20,469 nt of DNA from the NCBI RefSeq assembly GCF_000003605.2, contig NW_003140812.1, positions 644,935 through 665,403 on the forward strand, given 5' to 3'. The DNA comes from Saccoglossus kowalevskii (lineage: Eukaryota > Hemichordata > Enteropneusta > Harrimaniidae). The first letter of the stretch is position 1. Each line of letters starts with the position of its first letter. Below, in pieces: positions 1 to 10,600 of the stretch. The position numbers were made by a program, and so were the translations under genes. The notes under the pieces are model-generated. The model did not search any database and was not told the DNA's origin. It saw only the letters and a program-made list of their open reading frames with translations.

Positions 1-274
1 TCATATCTCTTAAATACTTTGACTGATTATATTCAAATTTTATATATTCGTTATACATATAATATATAATATATATATACATACATGTATTCAAAATGGC
101 TGATATCTCTCAATATGTACAAGTACTTGTTTGAGGATCTGATACAAATGTCAATCATTTTAATGTTAAAAAAATCATATTCCTGTCATGGTTATATTCC
201 AGCTATATTACTATAAAGATAACTATATATCTCAAATTTGATAACTAATGGGGACTGTGCCATGCATGGCTTGT
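1..274 (+). repeat. 3' part of a dispersed repeat, copy A (intronic)
   Basis: This segment aligns along its length with about 13655-13930. Shared blocks include gactgattat(a/g)ttcaaatttt, tgtattcaaaatggctga, acaaatgtcaatcatttt and the shared end ggactgtgccatgcatggc followed by ttgt. The end contains the perfect 12-bp palindrome GCCATGCATGGC. The copy is cut by the window start and lies just upstream of the first ZIP13 exon seen here, so it is probably intronic. An AT-dinucleotide expansion near 58-80 distinguishes it from the other copy. Confidence 0.85.
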
Positions 275-408
275 TATTTAACGTTTACATGTACGCTCAA
301 CATCGAAAGATTTCACTATACAACAAACAGAATGTACCGGTACAAATAAATATAAAAATTTATTGTGATATTTATCATTAACATTTCATTCTTTTTAATG
401 TCTTTCAG

Positions 409-2975
409 ATGGGCATACTCACAACGGCTGCCATAATGTTGCACGAAATCCCTCATGAGGTGAATTTTAAATTGATAATAGATATGATTTTGAACATTTT
501 TTTGTTTACATATAACTACATAAAGATGACCAAATCTTACTGATACATTTTTTTAGAAACGGCTACACAAGAAAATGAAATGTGATGTGAAATGTGAGGC
601 ACGCCATTTTGTGAAAAATAGTCGCACAGTAGGAACTGTAAATGATTGTGATGCACACTATATTGGGAAATGATACATAAAATCATAAAATTTTCTCTGA
701 TTAAAAATTTCAAATGTTTGATTAATTAAGATCTGAAATAAATATAATTGACAATGTCAATTTAATTTAATTATTCAGTCAATATTAAATTTTTAGAAAA
801 TTAAAAAAAAAAATATTTGGTGTGTGGGGTGGGTAGATCGGGCTACAAAATTGTCACTTTTTCAGCATATGCCTTACTTTTGTTTTTCGTGTAATTCTTT
901 ATTATAAATAGATTGGAGATTTTGCCATTCTCCTGAGGTCCGGCTTCAACAGAAAGGATGCAGCAAAGGCACAAGTGATGACTGCTGCTGGTGGATTGGT
1001 TGGAGCCACAATTACTTTATTAGCAGAGTCAGCCAAAGGCGCAGGTTAGATTGTTTTTCTTTCATCAAGGCTAAGTGTCCTGTCATTAAATGCATGTTGT
1101 GAAAAATATTGTATCTTACTGCTTATTGTTTGATATATTCTATATTGAAATATTCTCTGCGAATCAAAGGCATTCCCTTAATCTTTATAAATATTTATGA
1201 ATTTCAAAATAAAAACTGACACAAGAAGTTTTTCTATTGCCTGATTGAATAACATTGGAACATTTTCAAATCACGTCGTTGTGCACTATGTTTATTGTTC
1301 GGATGGTCTATTTCAACAACTATTGAAATTCATATAAATATTTATAGGGATGAGAAAAAATGCTTTTGTTGTGCTGAGAGTAGACTTCATTATTAACAAG
1401 ATTGACATATAGTTTGTTTTGTTCGACATAAAACATAACACGTCTGATCTTGTTACAGGAAGTTATCAGAACATTGTTGATCTTCTTTTGTTTCATTGTA
1501 CTTTCAAAATTTGAGAGTCCAGCATGTCGTGGCTTATTATTTTGACTTCCCTGTGGGTTTATTATCATATGTTTCATTATTATTTTTTATATATTCCATC
1601 GGAATATTTTAATATTGAGGTGTCAAGTGGCAGTAGTGCATATATCTTTTGTATTTGCCATTGCCATATGGTAGTACTAAATTTGCTATATTAGTAGCAT
1701 ATGAGGTTTATGTAAATGACAGATATGTGTCAAAATAAGTGGTACTTGAATGATCCTGTATTCATAGAAGTCAGATCTCTTAATTTGTTTCTCAACAAAT
1801 TTATATTATTGAGAGCATGAAAAAAATGTCATAATATGAATTATTCACTTTCTTCAAAGATTTATGTTTATTTTGTTTTGTTTTTTAAATTTTTATGTCA
1901 CTTTAATAAACATTTCAGCTTTATTTATCTGAAAATGTCTTGTGATGTCATAACGTTATATGTACACTTCCTGTTCAAATGCGACCCAGTGATAATATTC
2001 AACATAGAAACCAATTTAGAATTGGGTGCTCTAATCAATTAATGCATAGACTGCTGTATAGCAACAATGTATTGATTGTGATGACATTTTCAAAAAGATG
2101 AATAAATTATGCCATATACATATTTATAATAATATATATCAATTTTTTTAAAAGTCCATGTTACAACAGTTACTAAACATGTAGATTACAAGGTCTATTT
2201 TAAATTCCAAATAATTTCAACAAAATTGTCATTTTATAAAAATAACTGCATTCAGTTTATTTATCCTGACATTCATTCATTTATTCATCCATCCATCCTA
2301 TTCCATTCATGGACAGAAGCGTGTAGGTTTTCAACTACTAATTACTTGTATATTATATCCCCTAAGTCAGCAGAGTTGTTACTCTTAAGCTGAAAACAGT
2401 GAAAGAGATGAGTACAGTTGTATTGACTATTACTAAGTATGAGTAATTTCCATTTTTCAGGTGACAGCACAGTCTGGGTTCTACCATTTACATCAGGGGG
2501 ATTCATTTACATTGCCATGGTTACCGTGGTGCCAGATCTACTCAAAGAACAGAACCCAGTGTAAGTTTACGTTAGATGTTGCTTTTATTAATAAGTTTCT
2601 GTGTGAGATCTCATGGTAATATTATCTCAGTGTATTTATGCTCTTTTCAATGGCTGACTTTATTACAGTTTCTTCACACAGGTGTTTTAAATGAGTTAGG
2701 ATATATGACATTTTTCTGTCATAGAAACCAACTTGTCACTTATCGCATATAATAATGCCATATAATTGTTTCCATATTTCAAAATTTTTGACACAGAACA
2801 CTGAGAAAATTACTTCCATTCAAATTTTTGTCTAGTACCAGACTTTTTTAGAAGGTACACTGTAAATCACTATCATTAATCATCGTTTATTCTTCACAGT
2901 GAATCATTTAAGCAAGTTGTTTGTCTGTGTTGTGGTGTTGCTGTGATGGGACTAGTGACTCTGGTTGTTGACTGA
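409..2975 (+). CDS. SLC39A13: ZIP13-like zinc/iron transporter, last four coding exons (5' partial)
   Basis: Coding exons are 409-459, 912-1044, 2461-2560 and 2900-2975 (360 nt, 119 residues plus TGA). Exon 1 follows a tctttcag acceptor and ends in HEIPHE, the ZIP transmembrane-5 signature whose His/Glu residues form the binuclear metal site. Exon 2 starts [12 protein letters not shown] and continues through a small-residue Gly/Ala-rich helix ([17 protein letters not shown]). Exon 3 carries [15 protein letters not shown] and VVPDLL, the next helix. Exon 4 holds the last hydrophobic segment and ends in LVVD, close to the Val-Asp end of vertebrate ZIP13. All four reading frames join in phase: 0 after exon 1, then a split GGT codon and a split GTT codon. 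Family knowledge: ZIPs move Zn2+ (or Fe2+, as proposed for fly Zip13) into the cytosol; ZIP13 sits in Golgi/ER-type membranes. HEIPHE followed by [11 protein letters not shown] fits ZIP13 better than ZIP7. The N-terminus, transmembrane segments 1-4 and His-rich loops lie upstream of the window. The exon 2 donor (gttaga) is weak; the rest are good. Confidence 0.93.
1045..2460 (+). other. Long intron of the ZIP13-like gene
   Basis: AT-rich intron between coding exons 2 and 3, bounded by gttaga and catttttcag. It holds one notable structure, an imperfect inverted repeat (1183-1207 with 1323-1348), and a short run of ATTC/ATCC tetranucleotides near 2273-2298. Open frames inside it on either strand have AT-driven composition and are not called as genes. 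Confidence 0.8.
1183..1348. repeat. Imperfect inverted repeat (fold-back) in ZIP13 intron
   Basis: The arm at 1183-1207 and the reverse complement of 1323-1348 match over about 25 nt apart from a 2-nt indel and one mismatch. They share tTATAAATATTTAT and GAATTTCAA. About 115 nt separates the arms. This could be a MITE-like insertion or a stem-loop in the pre-mRNA. The arms are very AT-rich, so chance contributes more than usual. Confidence 0.45.
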
Positions 2976-3147
2976 ATATAGACCAGTTGCTAAAGATGAT
3001 CAAGAGAAAAGATCAGAGGACAGCACCTCTTGCCACAACCCAACAGATTACATCCTCATATGTTAATACATTGCTAGGAAGTAAAGGAATATTTACAATG
3101 TCTTTTGAGTACAAATAGTAATCAAATAAATAATTGTTGTCGTTGAA
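2976..3147 (+). other. 3' UTR of the ZIP13-like gene with polyadenylation signal
   Basis: A canonical AATAAA lies at 3125-3130, about 150 nt after the TGA. It is followed by a T/G-rich stretch (ttgttgtcgttg), as expected around a cleavage site near 3145. The 3' UTR would therefore be short (~170 nt). Longer forms using later AATAAA matches cannot be excluded. Confidence 0.7.
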
Positions 3148-3149
3148 AA

Positions 3150-5279
3150 AAATGATGTTTTAATGCAGATTTTTTGAATCACAAATTTCCAACTACTGTA
3201 TATGCTTATTTGCTGAGTGTTATTTTTGCTTGTTTCATGGAAGGGTAAAACGAGAAATTGAAACCCAGTAACTTTGCAACCTTAACGTTTTCACCACCAG
3301 GTTCCTCTTTAGATCACAAATTCACAAAATAGTCCTGTTTATAGATTAGGACAAAAATAGCCACATTTCAGAATAAAAACTGGAAATTTACTCAAATTTT
3401 GTTTGTTGGCTCTAAAATTGGAGTATAAGAAAAAAAAAGTACAGAACAATTTTGCGAGAAAGTTTGGTGGTGAAAAGGTTAACCATAGAATGTATTATTT
3501 GTTTCACAAATGAATATAAAAGCTAGTGAATATCTCTGCAATGCTGAATTCATTTGAAATTAAACCCAGTGAATATTTCTCCTGCAGTATTCACTTTTTG
3601 TCAAAATTCATTACTATTTTTTCCATTTTGTGCAGATTATCATATAAATGCATAATATTTTCCACCAGTAATTAGAAGTTATTTGGATTAGATAATCTTC
3701 AATTTAATATTACATTATAAAAATTGTGTTAGTGTAATTTTTTTTTCTAAACCAGATGCAAAGTTAGTGTTATGATGATTTACTTTCAAATAAAAAATTG
3801 ATGGGAAAAAATTCTCATGATTTAAAACTTTTATTTTACTGTAGGTTACTTTAATTTTAATTTTCACAAATTTCTGAACATTGTATAAAGACATAAACAT
3901 ATGCACTAGATTAAAAAAATGACAGCTATGATAAATTCTGAGTGAAATTAAAGTATTCTACAGTAATAGATGATGGTGAGATCTCTGATCATTTTATCTT
4001 GTCTTCACAATAAAGATGCATTTAAACTTCTGATGTTTTTATCAGTTTTGAGCCAAAACAGAGCATCCTTTGACAAATTGGTCTGAAATAAGAATTTAGA
4101 AGATTAGAGTGAGTTACATTATGTACAGTGATATGAGCAAACATATTACAAGTCAATATTACTGTGTTGTATGTTTGCATAAATAGAAATGAACAAGATT
4201 ACCACTGTATTTAAAAACACACATCAGCACCGTAATAAATATTTCGCAAATAAGGGCACCAGAAAAAAAAAACACAGCCCAAAATAACTATTTCTCTCGC
4301 AGACTTGCGTTAACCAAAGTCACTAGAAAAGATTTTCCAATGTCTTTGCATTAACATATACATAGATTACGATAGTTTTGTATTTTGCCTGTCTATGTAT
4401 TTACATTACATATCATCAAAACAGTTACACACCCCTCATCTTATAAATATTTGCTGAATTTAATATCAAATTTTAAGAACAATAATTAAAACCTAAATTT
4501 TAATATATAGTATTCAGTGGTATATAATTAGGTAGAAGTAATTGGTTTCATGAGTGCAATCTTCTGCATTATGTATATATTTATAAAGAAAAAGTCTATT
4601 TTGTTCTCTATTAATAGCAGATTTAGTAATTTTTATAAAACTATATATTTTCTCAAACCTTTTCTGATTATTGCAAGATAAATGTTCTCTTACAGAAGAA
4701 ATAGCTATAAATTTTACATGCTATTGGATTGCAGTATATATATGTCTAGGAGCCTCAATCTGAGTAGTATACTCAATGTCAACTGTGGGGGCGCTAGACT
4801 GAGGTGTCTGAAGTCTTCCACTTGTGTCTGATTAATTTTCTGCACTCTGTTTTCATATCTCAAATCTTTGTTAATTTTTTTTCTCCCAAGTTCTGTAGAA
4901 ATATTACTCAGAAAGTTAATGGATTGTTTTATTAATTTGTGTGAAAGTATATATAATTACAGTAAATTAAATGCATTCATGTCAAATGTGTGAATTACTA
5001 TATTTGTTCCTTTAGAATATTTTGGTTGTATTTTATCAATCATGTGTAAAATTTTCAAATAAAATAAGTGTTTGAATTTGTGCAAACAATCTTATAGAAC
5101 ATGTTATAATTTCTTGTTTATGTACAATAATGGCTTTCATAAGTGCGACATTATATGTATACTCGTAGAAATGAATGCATTGAATTGATTTGTTTACAAT
5201 ACCTGTACCCAATAACAAATACTTTATTTACACAATGTTTTTGAACTAAAAAGATATTAAAACTTTGTGATCTGTTTTT
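3150..5279. other. AT-rich intergenic DNA, no gene recognised
   Basis: After the ZIP13 3' end there is ~2.1 kb of AT-rich sequence. Its open frames have AT-driven composition (K, N, I, F, Y, L). The only structured patch I can point to is a small stem at 4753-4804, next to a GC-richer ggggcgct stretch. No repeat family is obvious. Confidence 0.6.
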
Positions 5280-6040
5280 TATTTCGCTCCAGTGTGCGAG
5301 GTACACAATGCAAGTCTTTCTGATCACCCTGTCTGTCTGTACTGGTATGCATGTACAGTTGTATGTATGTATGTATGTACGTATGTCTGTTCCACCATTA
5401 TGGGAATCTCGGTAATTGTCGGTAAGATCTCAATGAAACTTAGTTCATGGATGCTCTGGGACAATGAGCAAACCTGGTTAGTTTTTGGTTGAAGTCTGCT
5501 TATTAATTAACAGATTTGCACAATAATTAATAGTTTTTCAGCTTTTCCACTGATATCCAAAATTCTAATCACATTTCAATGAAACTTAGTACATGAATAC
5601 AACTCTAAGGCAATGTGATGGTCTAATTACCGGTAGTTGTTGGTTCATATACATCCATTATAATTACCTAATTTGAATAATAATTTACATCTCGCTTTTA
5701 TATTGATTCTTTTTAAGAATTATACCCGCTTTTTTATAATAAAACTTGGTACATGTGCCCCTGAACAATACACATAACTGATTCGTTTTGGGTGGAAATC
5801 TATGCATAATAATTGCTTAATTTGTATAATAATAAATGTAAATTTTTCTACCTAAAGTTATATCTCAAAAAACAATTATTGCTGGGAAAGGATTGACTAG
5901 CTTTGTTATTTAATTTTAGTAATACTTGGTACCGTGTATATAAATGCTTGGAAACAATGCTGAAGATCTGTTTTGGGTTGAAATTTGAGCATACTAACTT
6001 GCATAATAAACAATTTTATTGTAATTTGGTTCGTCAATGC
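5280..6040 (+). repeat. Degenerate tandem array (four units of ~146-180 bp) with GTCTGT-type head
   Basis: A head with gtctgtctgt and a (GTAT)n run (about 5327-5390) is followed by four diverged units. Each opens with a core like gaaacttagtacatg, at 5435, 5581, 5742 and 5922 (spacing 146, 160, 180). Each continues with a second block of the type ttggttgaaatct...gcataataattgcttaattt. An open frame at 5292-5492 lies wholly in the head and first unit and is not called as a gene. This is probably a decayed non-autonomous mobile element; no coding capacity is seen. Confidence 0.7.
5327..5390 (+). repeat. GTCT/GTAT simple repeat
   Basis: Short tetranucleotide runs (gtctgtctgt, then gtatgtatgtatgtatgtac) at the head of the tandem array that follows. 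Confidence 0.8.
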
Positions 6041-6300
6041 TCAGGGGTAATTTTTAATAATGTTGAAAAACTTGCATATTGATTATTTATTATAAACTAA
6101 TAGAATAAACTGAATCGCATTGTTTTCATGTTCAGTTGTGCATCTAAATTAGCAAACAAATATTAGTTGCCAAGCTTCTCATTTGAATGTAATCTTAAAT
6201 TTTGAATTGATTTTTAATATGCTTTCAATTCTCTGAACACACAAGTTTTTTCTAAGCTTTCTTTGATTTACTCTTGCTGTGTATCTAAAGAAAAAAAGGT
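6041..6300. other. AT-rich spacer, nothing recognised
   Basis: Low-complexity A/T-rich sequence between the tandem array and a GC-richer patch. No gene, repeat or structured signal was identified. Confidence 0.5.
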
Positions 6301-6640
6301 TAGTTGCTGCCATCCATATGTTTCATTCTTGATGAAGTCAGACAACTGGTTCCTCAGAAGCTTGTGGGGAGGTGGGCGGGATCCATGGAATTTTCTGGTA
6401 GGTATGATTAAGTAAACAAACAGGTTTGAACAACCCTACTAGTTTACTACATCACCTACCAGAAAATCTGTACTCTTTAGGCAGAGTAGCACGTTCTCCC
6501 AAAGTGAGAAAGCTCTGATGGCTGAAATTTTTAGACACAAAAAGGCAGAACTCGGGTGACTCTTCATGGACCTGGTGCCTCTAGAGTAGACCCCACAATT
6601 TAGGGAAGCTTACTAAAGCCGGCTGCCTGAATGATAAAGT
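6301..6640. other. GC-richer unidentified block containing a fold-back
   Basis: This ~340-bp patch differs from its AT-rich surroundings. It contains a perfect 14-bp inverted repeat, ATTTTCTGGTAGGT at 6390-6403 and its complement at 6454-6467. A nested second stem is formed by AGTAAAC (6411-6417) with GTTTACT (6442-6448), leaving a ~24-nt loop. Nothing coding was convincing on either strand. It may be a short repeat element or a structured RNA. Confidence 0.45.
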
Positions 6641-8414
6641 AGGACTAAAACAATTTTAATGTATTAAACAGTATATTGGTTGGGGTTTAGTTTGAATATT
6701 TCTTTGTCATTCTTTTGCCCTTTTCCTTCCCTTTGTAACTTTACTTGCAGACCCTAAGCCTATTCAGTGGCTTTCCCAAGCTCAAAATCTTACCATTCAG
6801 AAGTAGCTACTGCTTGAGCTGTGTCAATATAACAAAGCAGTTAAATTACATAAACACTAAACCATAACAATGCATCACTGAACAAAATGAATAGAAGCCT
6901 TCCAAAAAACATATAAGCATGGTAATCGGCCAAAAAATTACACTAGAAACAGTATTTTTTGGACCAACTATGACATGAATGAAACCCAATAAAAAAAAAA
7001 TTCTAAAATAACGTACTAATACCAAAATGCTTTTGGATTTATCGATCCAATACAATTACCTTTGCGATCAATATACAAAGTAATAAGTTGAATAATAATA
7101 ACAGTCCAGCAGGTAAATATTGTAATGTTCGATTGACGAAATGAATGACATGATTTAACTGATTGGACTTGTATGATTGTGCTAACAGAAATAGGAACCA
7201 ATTTATTTTCTTCTAAATAACTCGTACATTATATTTGGTAATAATTTGCTAAGCAAAGCCCCACAGCTTCAACAGGACATAGTGTTCACAACTTGCAGCA
7301 AAGTCTGTGATGATCGATTAATCGGTAATCGAGGCCTGCACCTTTATTAGAAACAAAACTCTAAACAGACTATTAACTAGTATCTAAGTTACAATACTCT
7401 GATTGTTGCAGCCTCTGATTGTTGTGTGTTGTCACAGGGTATGTGTGTTACCTAACTCGTTTTGTATAGCAAGACAGTGGCCCCTTGACCTGTAGACCTG
7501 TACAACTGATTCATACACATAGTGAACTACGTGTTGTTTTCACCCATTAACCACCTGCTTAGCTCATTCACGTCACTGCTTCTCACCTGAGCCATGTGTG
7601 AATAACCTAGTTCTGAAAAACAGTCCCCTCCTAGTACATAGATAATAGTTTTAAAGAACAAAAAAACTAGTAAGCACATTACATTGGATTACGTATAATG
7701 AGTGTCACCTGACAATGCCTCATTTGCATAAACTGGTCATACAATTAATACACATAGTATTTACAGAAATAGTGGATTCCCATTCTTACTTAATAATGCT
7801 TAGCAACCACTGTTGCTATGTACCTTATATCTGTCTTGCCGCTCACATTTGCCATTCACCAATGGTGCTCTGCATTTCTATTTAACGGGTTCAAATTTAC
7901 CCGAAAACTGAATGGCATGTTCTGTGACCATATCCTTTATGCACTGTAAAAACAAAAGTATATCACAGATTCACCACCAGAGTGTGATAATCAATGCATA
8001 CAGGTGAGATTGACAAACATGTTTTTGCTCCAAAGAAAACAGAAACATGTAATAGAATTTAAAATGTATGTTTACTTTTCGACAAATAATAACCAAACTC
8101 CTACAACTAAAACAATTTCATAATTTCACTTTAGGTGCCCTGGAAAGAAGTTCAGCCTTTCTCTTTTTAGATGGATTTTATATTGATGTTTCGTGATCAC
8201 TATCATGGAATGAATCAATTTCCCTGAAAAAAAGTATGTATATCATGAGTATAAAGCTACCAATGCCTTTAAATCTTACACTTTTGTTAAGTTATAGTTA
8301 GTATAATTTTTATTACATGTATAATTGTTAAATGACAGAAAATGTGATGACCATCTTGAATCGGATCATGAGATGTTAGTCAAGGAATACATGGAGTACA
8401 ATCATTCATCGTAC
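6641..8414. other. Intergenic AT-rich DNA, no gene recognised
   Basis: About 1.8 kb without a convincing exon. Open frames at 6846-7055 and 7016-7201 on the minus strand have AT-driven composition. A possible nested stem exists at 7851-7916 (GCCATTCA with TGAATGGC, enclosing CGGGT with ACCCG). It has a T-arm-like look but no tRNA context. Confidence 0.5.
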
Positions 8415-8531
8415 GTGTTTACTTTGATTTAACGTTGTATTTATCATGTAGTTTATTAGGTGTAATTTGCTTACTTTACTTTCTATGTCAGCAGCAACTA
8501 TGAGTTTACAATTGTTTCTCAGTACTTAGTC
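8415..8531 (+). repeat. Direct repeat, left copy
   Basis: It aligns with 8744-8855 in the same orientation. Long shared blocks are gtgtttac, gcttactttactt, tatgtcagcagca and tttctcagtacttagtca. I estimate about 75-80% identity with small indels. Confidence 0.8.
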
Positions 8532-8743
8532 ACTGTTATAATGCTGTACCATAACTTTCAACATCCTCGTACAGCCAGATCTAAAGGCCTTTCCCGCAAT
8601 CTGGCCACGCTGTGTGGCGCGGATCGCGTGGACGGTTTTCATGTTATCTGCACGTAATAAGCTCGGTTTAAGCACCTTTTTGGGGGATGCCCAGTGGCCG
8701 ATGGGAAGACGTGTAGTGAAGCGCCGAGTCACGCGTGCAGTGT
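8532..8743. other. CpG-rich 212-bp block between direct repeats
   Basis: This block is distinctly GC- and CpG-rich (for example ggcgcggatcgcgtgg and gcgccgagtcacgcgtgc) compared with the AT-rich flanks. Long frames are open on both strands: minus 8526-8732, and a plus frame from about 8538 to 8763. That is expected for GC-rich DNA and does not by itself show coding. I do not recognise the product in any frame. The block could be the body of a short mobile element, a small RNA gene or a regulatory CpG patch. Confidence 0.5.
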
Positions 8744-8855
8744 GTGTTTACATTGAATTGACATAGTATTTACCATGCCGTTTATTCGCTGTTATATGCT
8801 TACTTTACTTTTTATGTCAGCAGCAGCTATATAAGTATTTCTCAGTACTTAGTCA
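8744..8855 (+). repeat. Direct repeat, right copy
   Basis: Partner of 8415-8531, offset ~325 bp, in direct orientation. The pair brackets the CpG-rich block. This could reflect a tandem duplication followed by insertion, or terminal direct repeats of a short element. Confidence 0.8.
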
Positions 8856-9151
8856 AGAAATATATGGCTCTAAAACAATATTCATTATATTAAAATGACT
8901 ACCAGTATGTCCATTCATGACTAATATCTGGTTCCAGAAAGTCAGTCATGTTTGATTTGTATGCATTTTCAGAATTAACCTGTTGAATTAACTCAAAAAC
9001 CAAATGCATGCTTATATGAGTGACATGATGTATGTGTTATGATGTATGTTGATTGATCAAGGTTTGTCTGAGATACAAATGTGCATGCACACATGCACAC
9101 CGATATATTTATTTTGGAACTTCATTTAAACTGACTATACTCAATTGTTTT

Positions 9152-9377
9152 TTAACTTGTCTTGTAATTCACTGAGTTTTCATTGAAGTTTGCAACTGAT
9201 GCTGATCTCGATGTAGGATTCTGTAACTCATCATCTTGCGAATTTGACTTCATTGACTGACTGTTGCTGTCATCGCAATCAAGACCTTGAGAACACAAGT
9301 GACATGATTGTTCTTTATTCATGTTGACAGAATTCATACTAGACTTTGGGCCATAGCACTGTGTAATCATAAGTTTA
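9152..9377 (-). CDS. Candidate C-terminal exon of an unknown minus-strand gene
   Basis: A 72-codon open frame ends in TAA at 9152-9154. Unlike most AT-driven frames here, its composition is Ser/Asn/Gln/Asp-rich with few Ile/Phe/Tyr, as in a disordered protein tail (for example CHLCSQGLDCDDSNSQS, TSRSASVANFNENS). It contains a CHLC pair. Two possible acceptors precede it on the minus strand: gattacacag just before 9358, and gacaaaacag just before 9377. The latter can be joined in phase with a donor (gtaagc) at 9425, though that intron would be only 48 nt. I do not recognise a family. It may instead be a chance frame; nearby 9639-9843 reads in similar style. Confidence 0.3.
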
Positions 9378-9638
9378 CTGTTTTGTCAACCAGCATGCAA
9401 ATATCTGGTAACAAATGGCGCTTACCGATCAATAAAGGCTGGTGATCTACTGTTGTCTGTTATTTTCTTAACATGAACACACAAATATATATTTAATATT
9501 AACAACAATGAACAGCGATAAGTCTTGCCAACCCATCACTGCACATGCACACAAAACATAAACAAGTGCGAAAGTCTATATTCTCCTGGTCACAACATAT
9601 CATTTTACCTATTTTGACCATAGACACACCTCTGTAAG

Positions 9639-9843
9639 TTACATAAACGAAATTATGTTCAGCTTTCCTGAGTATTCCACAACCCCTTTCTCTATATTTT
9701 GAATGCCATTACCATCATCATCCTTATTACATGGTTTTATTACTTCACAATTCACATTACTGGTTTCTTTCTTTTGATGTGCTATATCTGTATTATCATT
9801 CTGACATTTTTCAAGCATGAGACTTGCTGACTGTATTGTTTCC
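9639..9843 (-). CDS. Candidate internal exon of an unknown minus-strand gene
   Basis: On the minus strand a frame is open from about 9848 to a TAA at 9639-9641. It is preceded by an acceptor-like actcctcag. The translation is hydrophilic and acidic/basic (pieces: SLMLEKCQNDNTDIAH, CNKDDDGNGIQNIEKG), resembling a disordered segment. A donor-like gtaact follows TTTAT at the 3' end, and its phase could match the downstream candidate exon through a mini-exon near 9426-9449. No family is recognised and the model is inference only. Confidence 0.25.
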
Positions 9844-9978
9844 CTGAGGAGTTACAATTTCATACTCGTCCGGACGAGGAAGTAACTACTGAAAACTGCT
9901 TAGGTTAAACACTGCTCTATTTTCTGGCATTGTCTCTGAGATGAGATCAAAACATATTACTATTATATTAAATTACCC

Positions 9979-10059
<81 letters not shown>

Positions 10060-10137
10060 TNNNNNNNNNNNNNNNNNNNNNNNNNNNNNNNNNNNNNNNN
10101 NNNNNNNNNNAATAATAATAATAATAATAATAATAAT
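9979..10137. repeat. (AAT)n microsatellite interrupted by an assembly gap
   Basis: A long near-perfect AAT trinucleotide run occupies both sides of a block of 50 Ns (10061-10110). The true repeat length is therefore unknown. The poly-isoleucine frame across it is an artefact. Confidence 0.98.
10061..10110. other. Assembly gap (50 N)
   Basis: Exactly 50 undetermined bases inside the AAT repeat. The round number suggests a placeholder rather than a measured gap. Confidence 0.98.
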
Positions 10138-10600
10138 TACAAAAGGAGAAAACTAATAGTGATATGTTCTGTAAATGACACTAAATCAGAATGTTACCTT
10201 CTATTTATTTAATTTTTCGTTCAACCACAATTCTTGCATGAATTTCATTAAAGTCAATCTGAATGTACAAACACATCAGATTTGCCACTCAAACCACGGC
10301 TCCGGGTGTTTTCAGTATGCAAATGACACTCAAGCATAACACATTGCTTCGGGGTGCTCCGCAAAATCATTCTTTTCCCACAATCTTAACATCATATCGT
10401 ACACAAATATAAATATATCCGCGATACAATTTGGATGTTAATTTACAAGTTCAAAGCGATATCAGCGTGATTTCCGCGTAAAAGTGACGGAAGCATGATT
10501 AAAACACTTGTTCAAAACGACTGTCAGTCATGGGTTTATCAAATGCATGCTGTTAATCCCAAGTTATTTGTTCAATCTTAAGTATGTTTATGTAATTACT
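10138..10600. other. Intergenic, nothing coding recognised
   Basis: Mixed-composition sequence with scattered CpGs and an octamer-like ATGCAAAT at 10317-10324. No exon, RNA gene or repeat could be supported. Confidence 0.45.

Noticed and set aside
4780-4796. CTCF-like gggggcgct
   Set aside because: Only the 3' half of the consensus fits; the conserved 5' positions mismatch.
7851-7916. T-arm-like cgggttcaaatttacccg inside an outer 8-bp stem
   Set aside because: The loop is 8 nt rather than 7 and no other tRNA arms can be built; kept only as a note in the spacer entry.
8526-8732. 68-codon minus-strand frame rich in basic residues
   Set aside because: The opposite strand is also open over the same CpG-rich block, so openness reflects composition; no recognisable domain.
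9941-10156. Open frame with poly-isoleucine across the AAT repeat and N block
   Set aside because: It is a translation of the microsatellite and the gap, not a gene.
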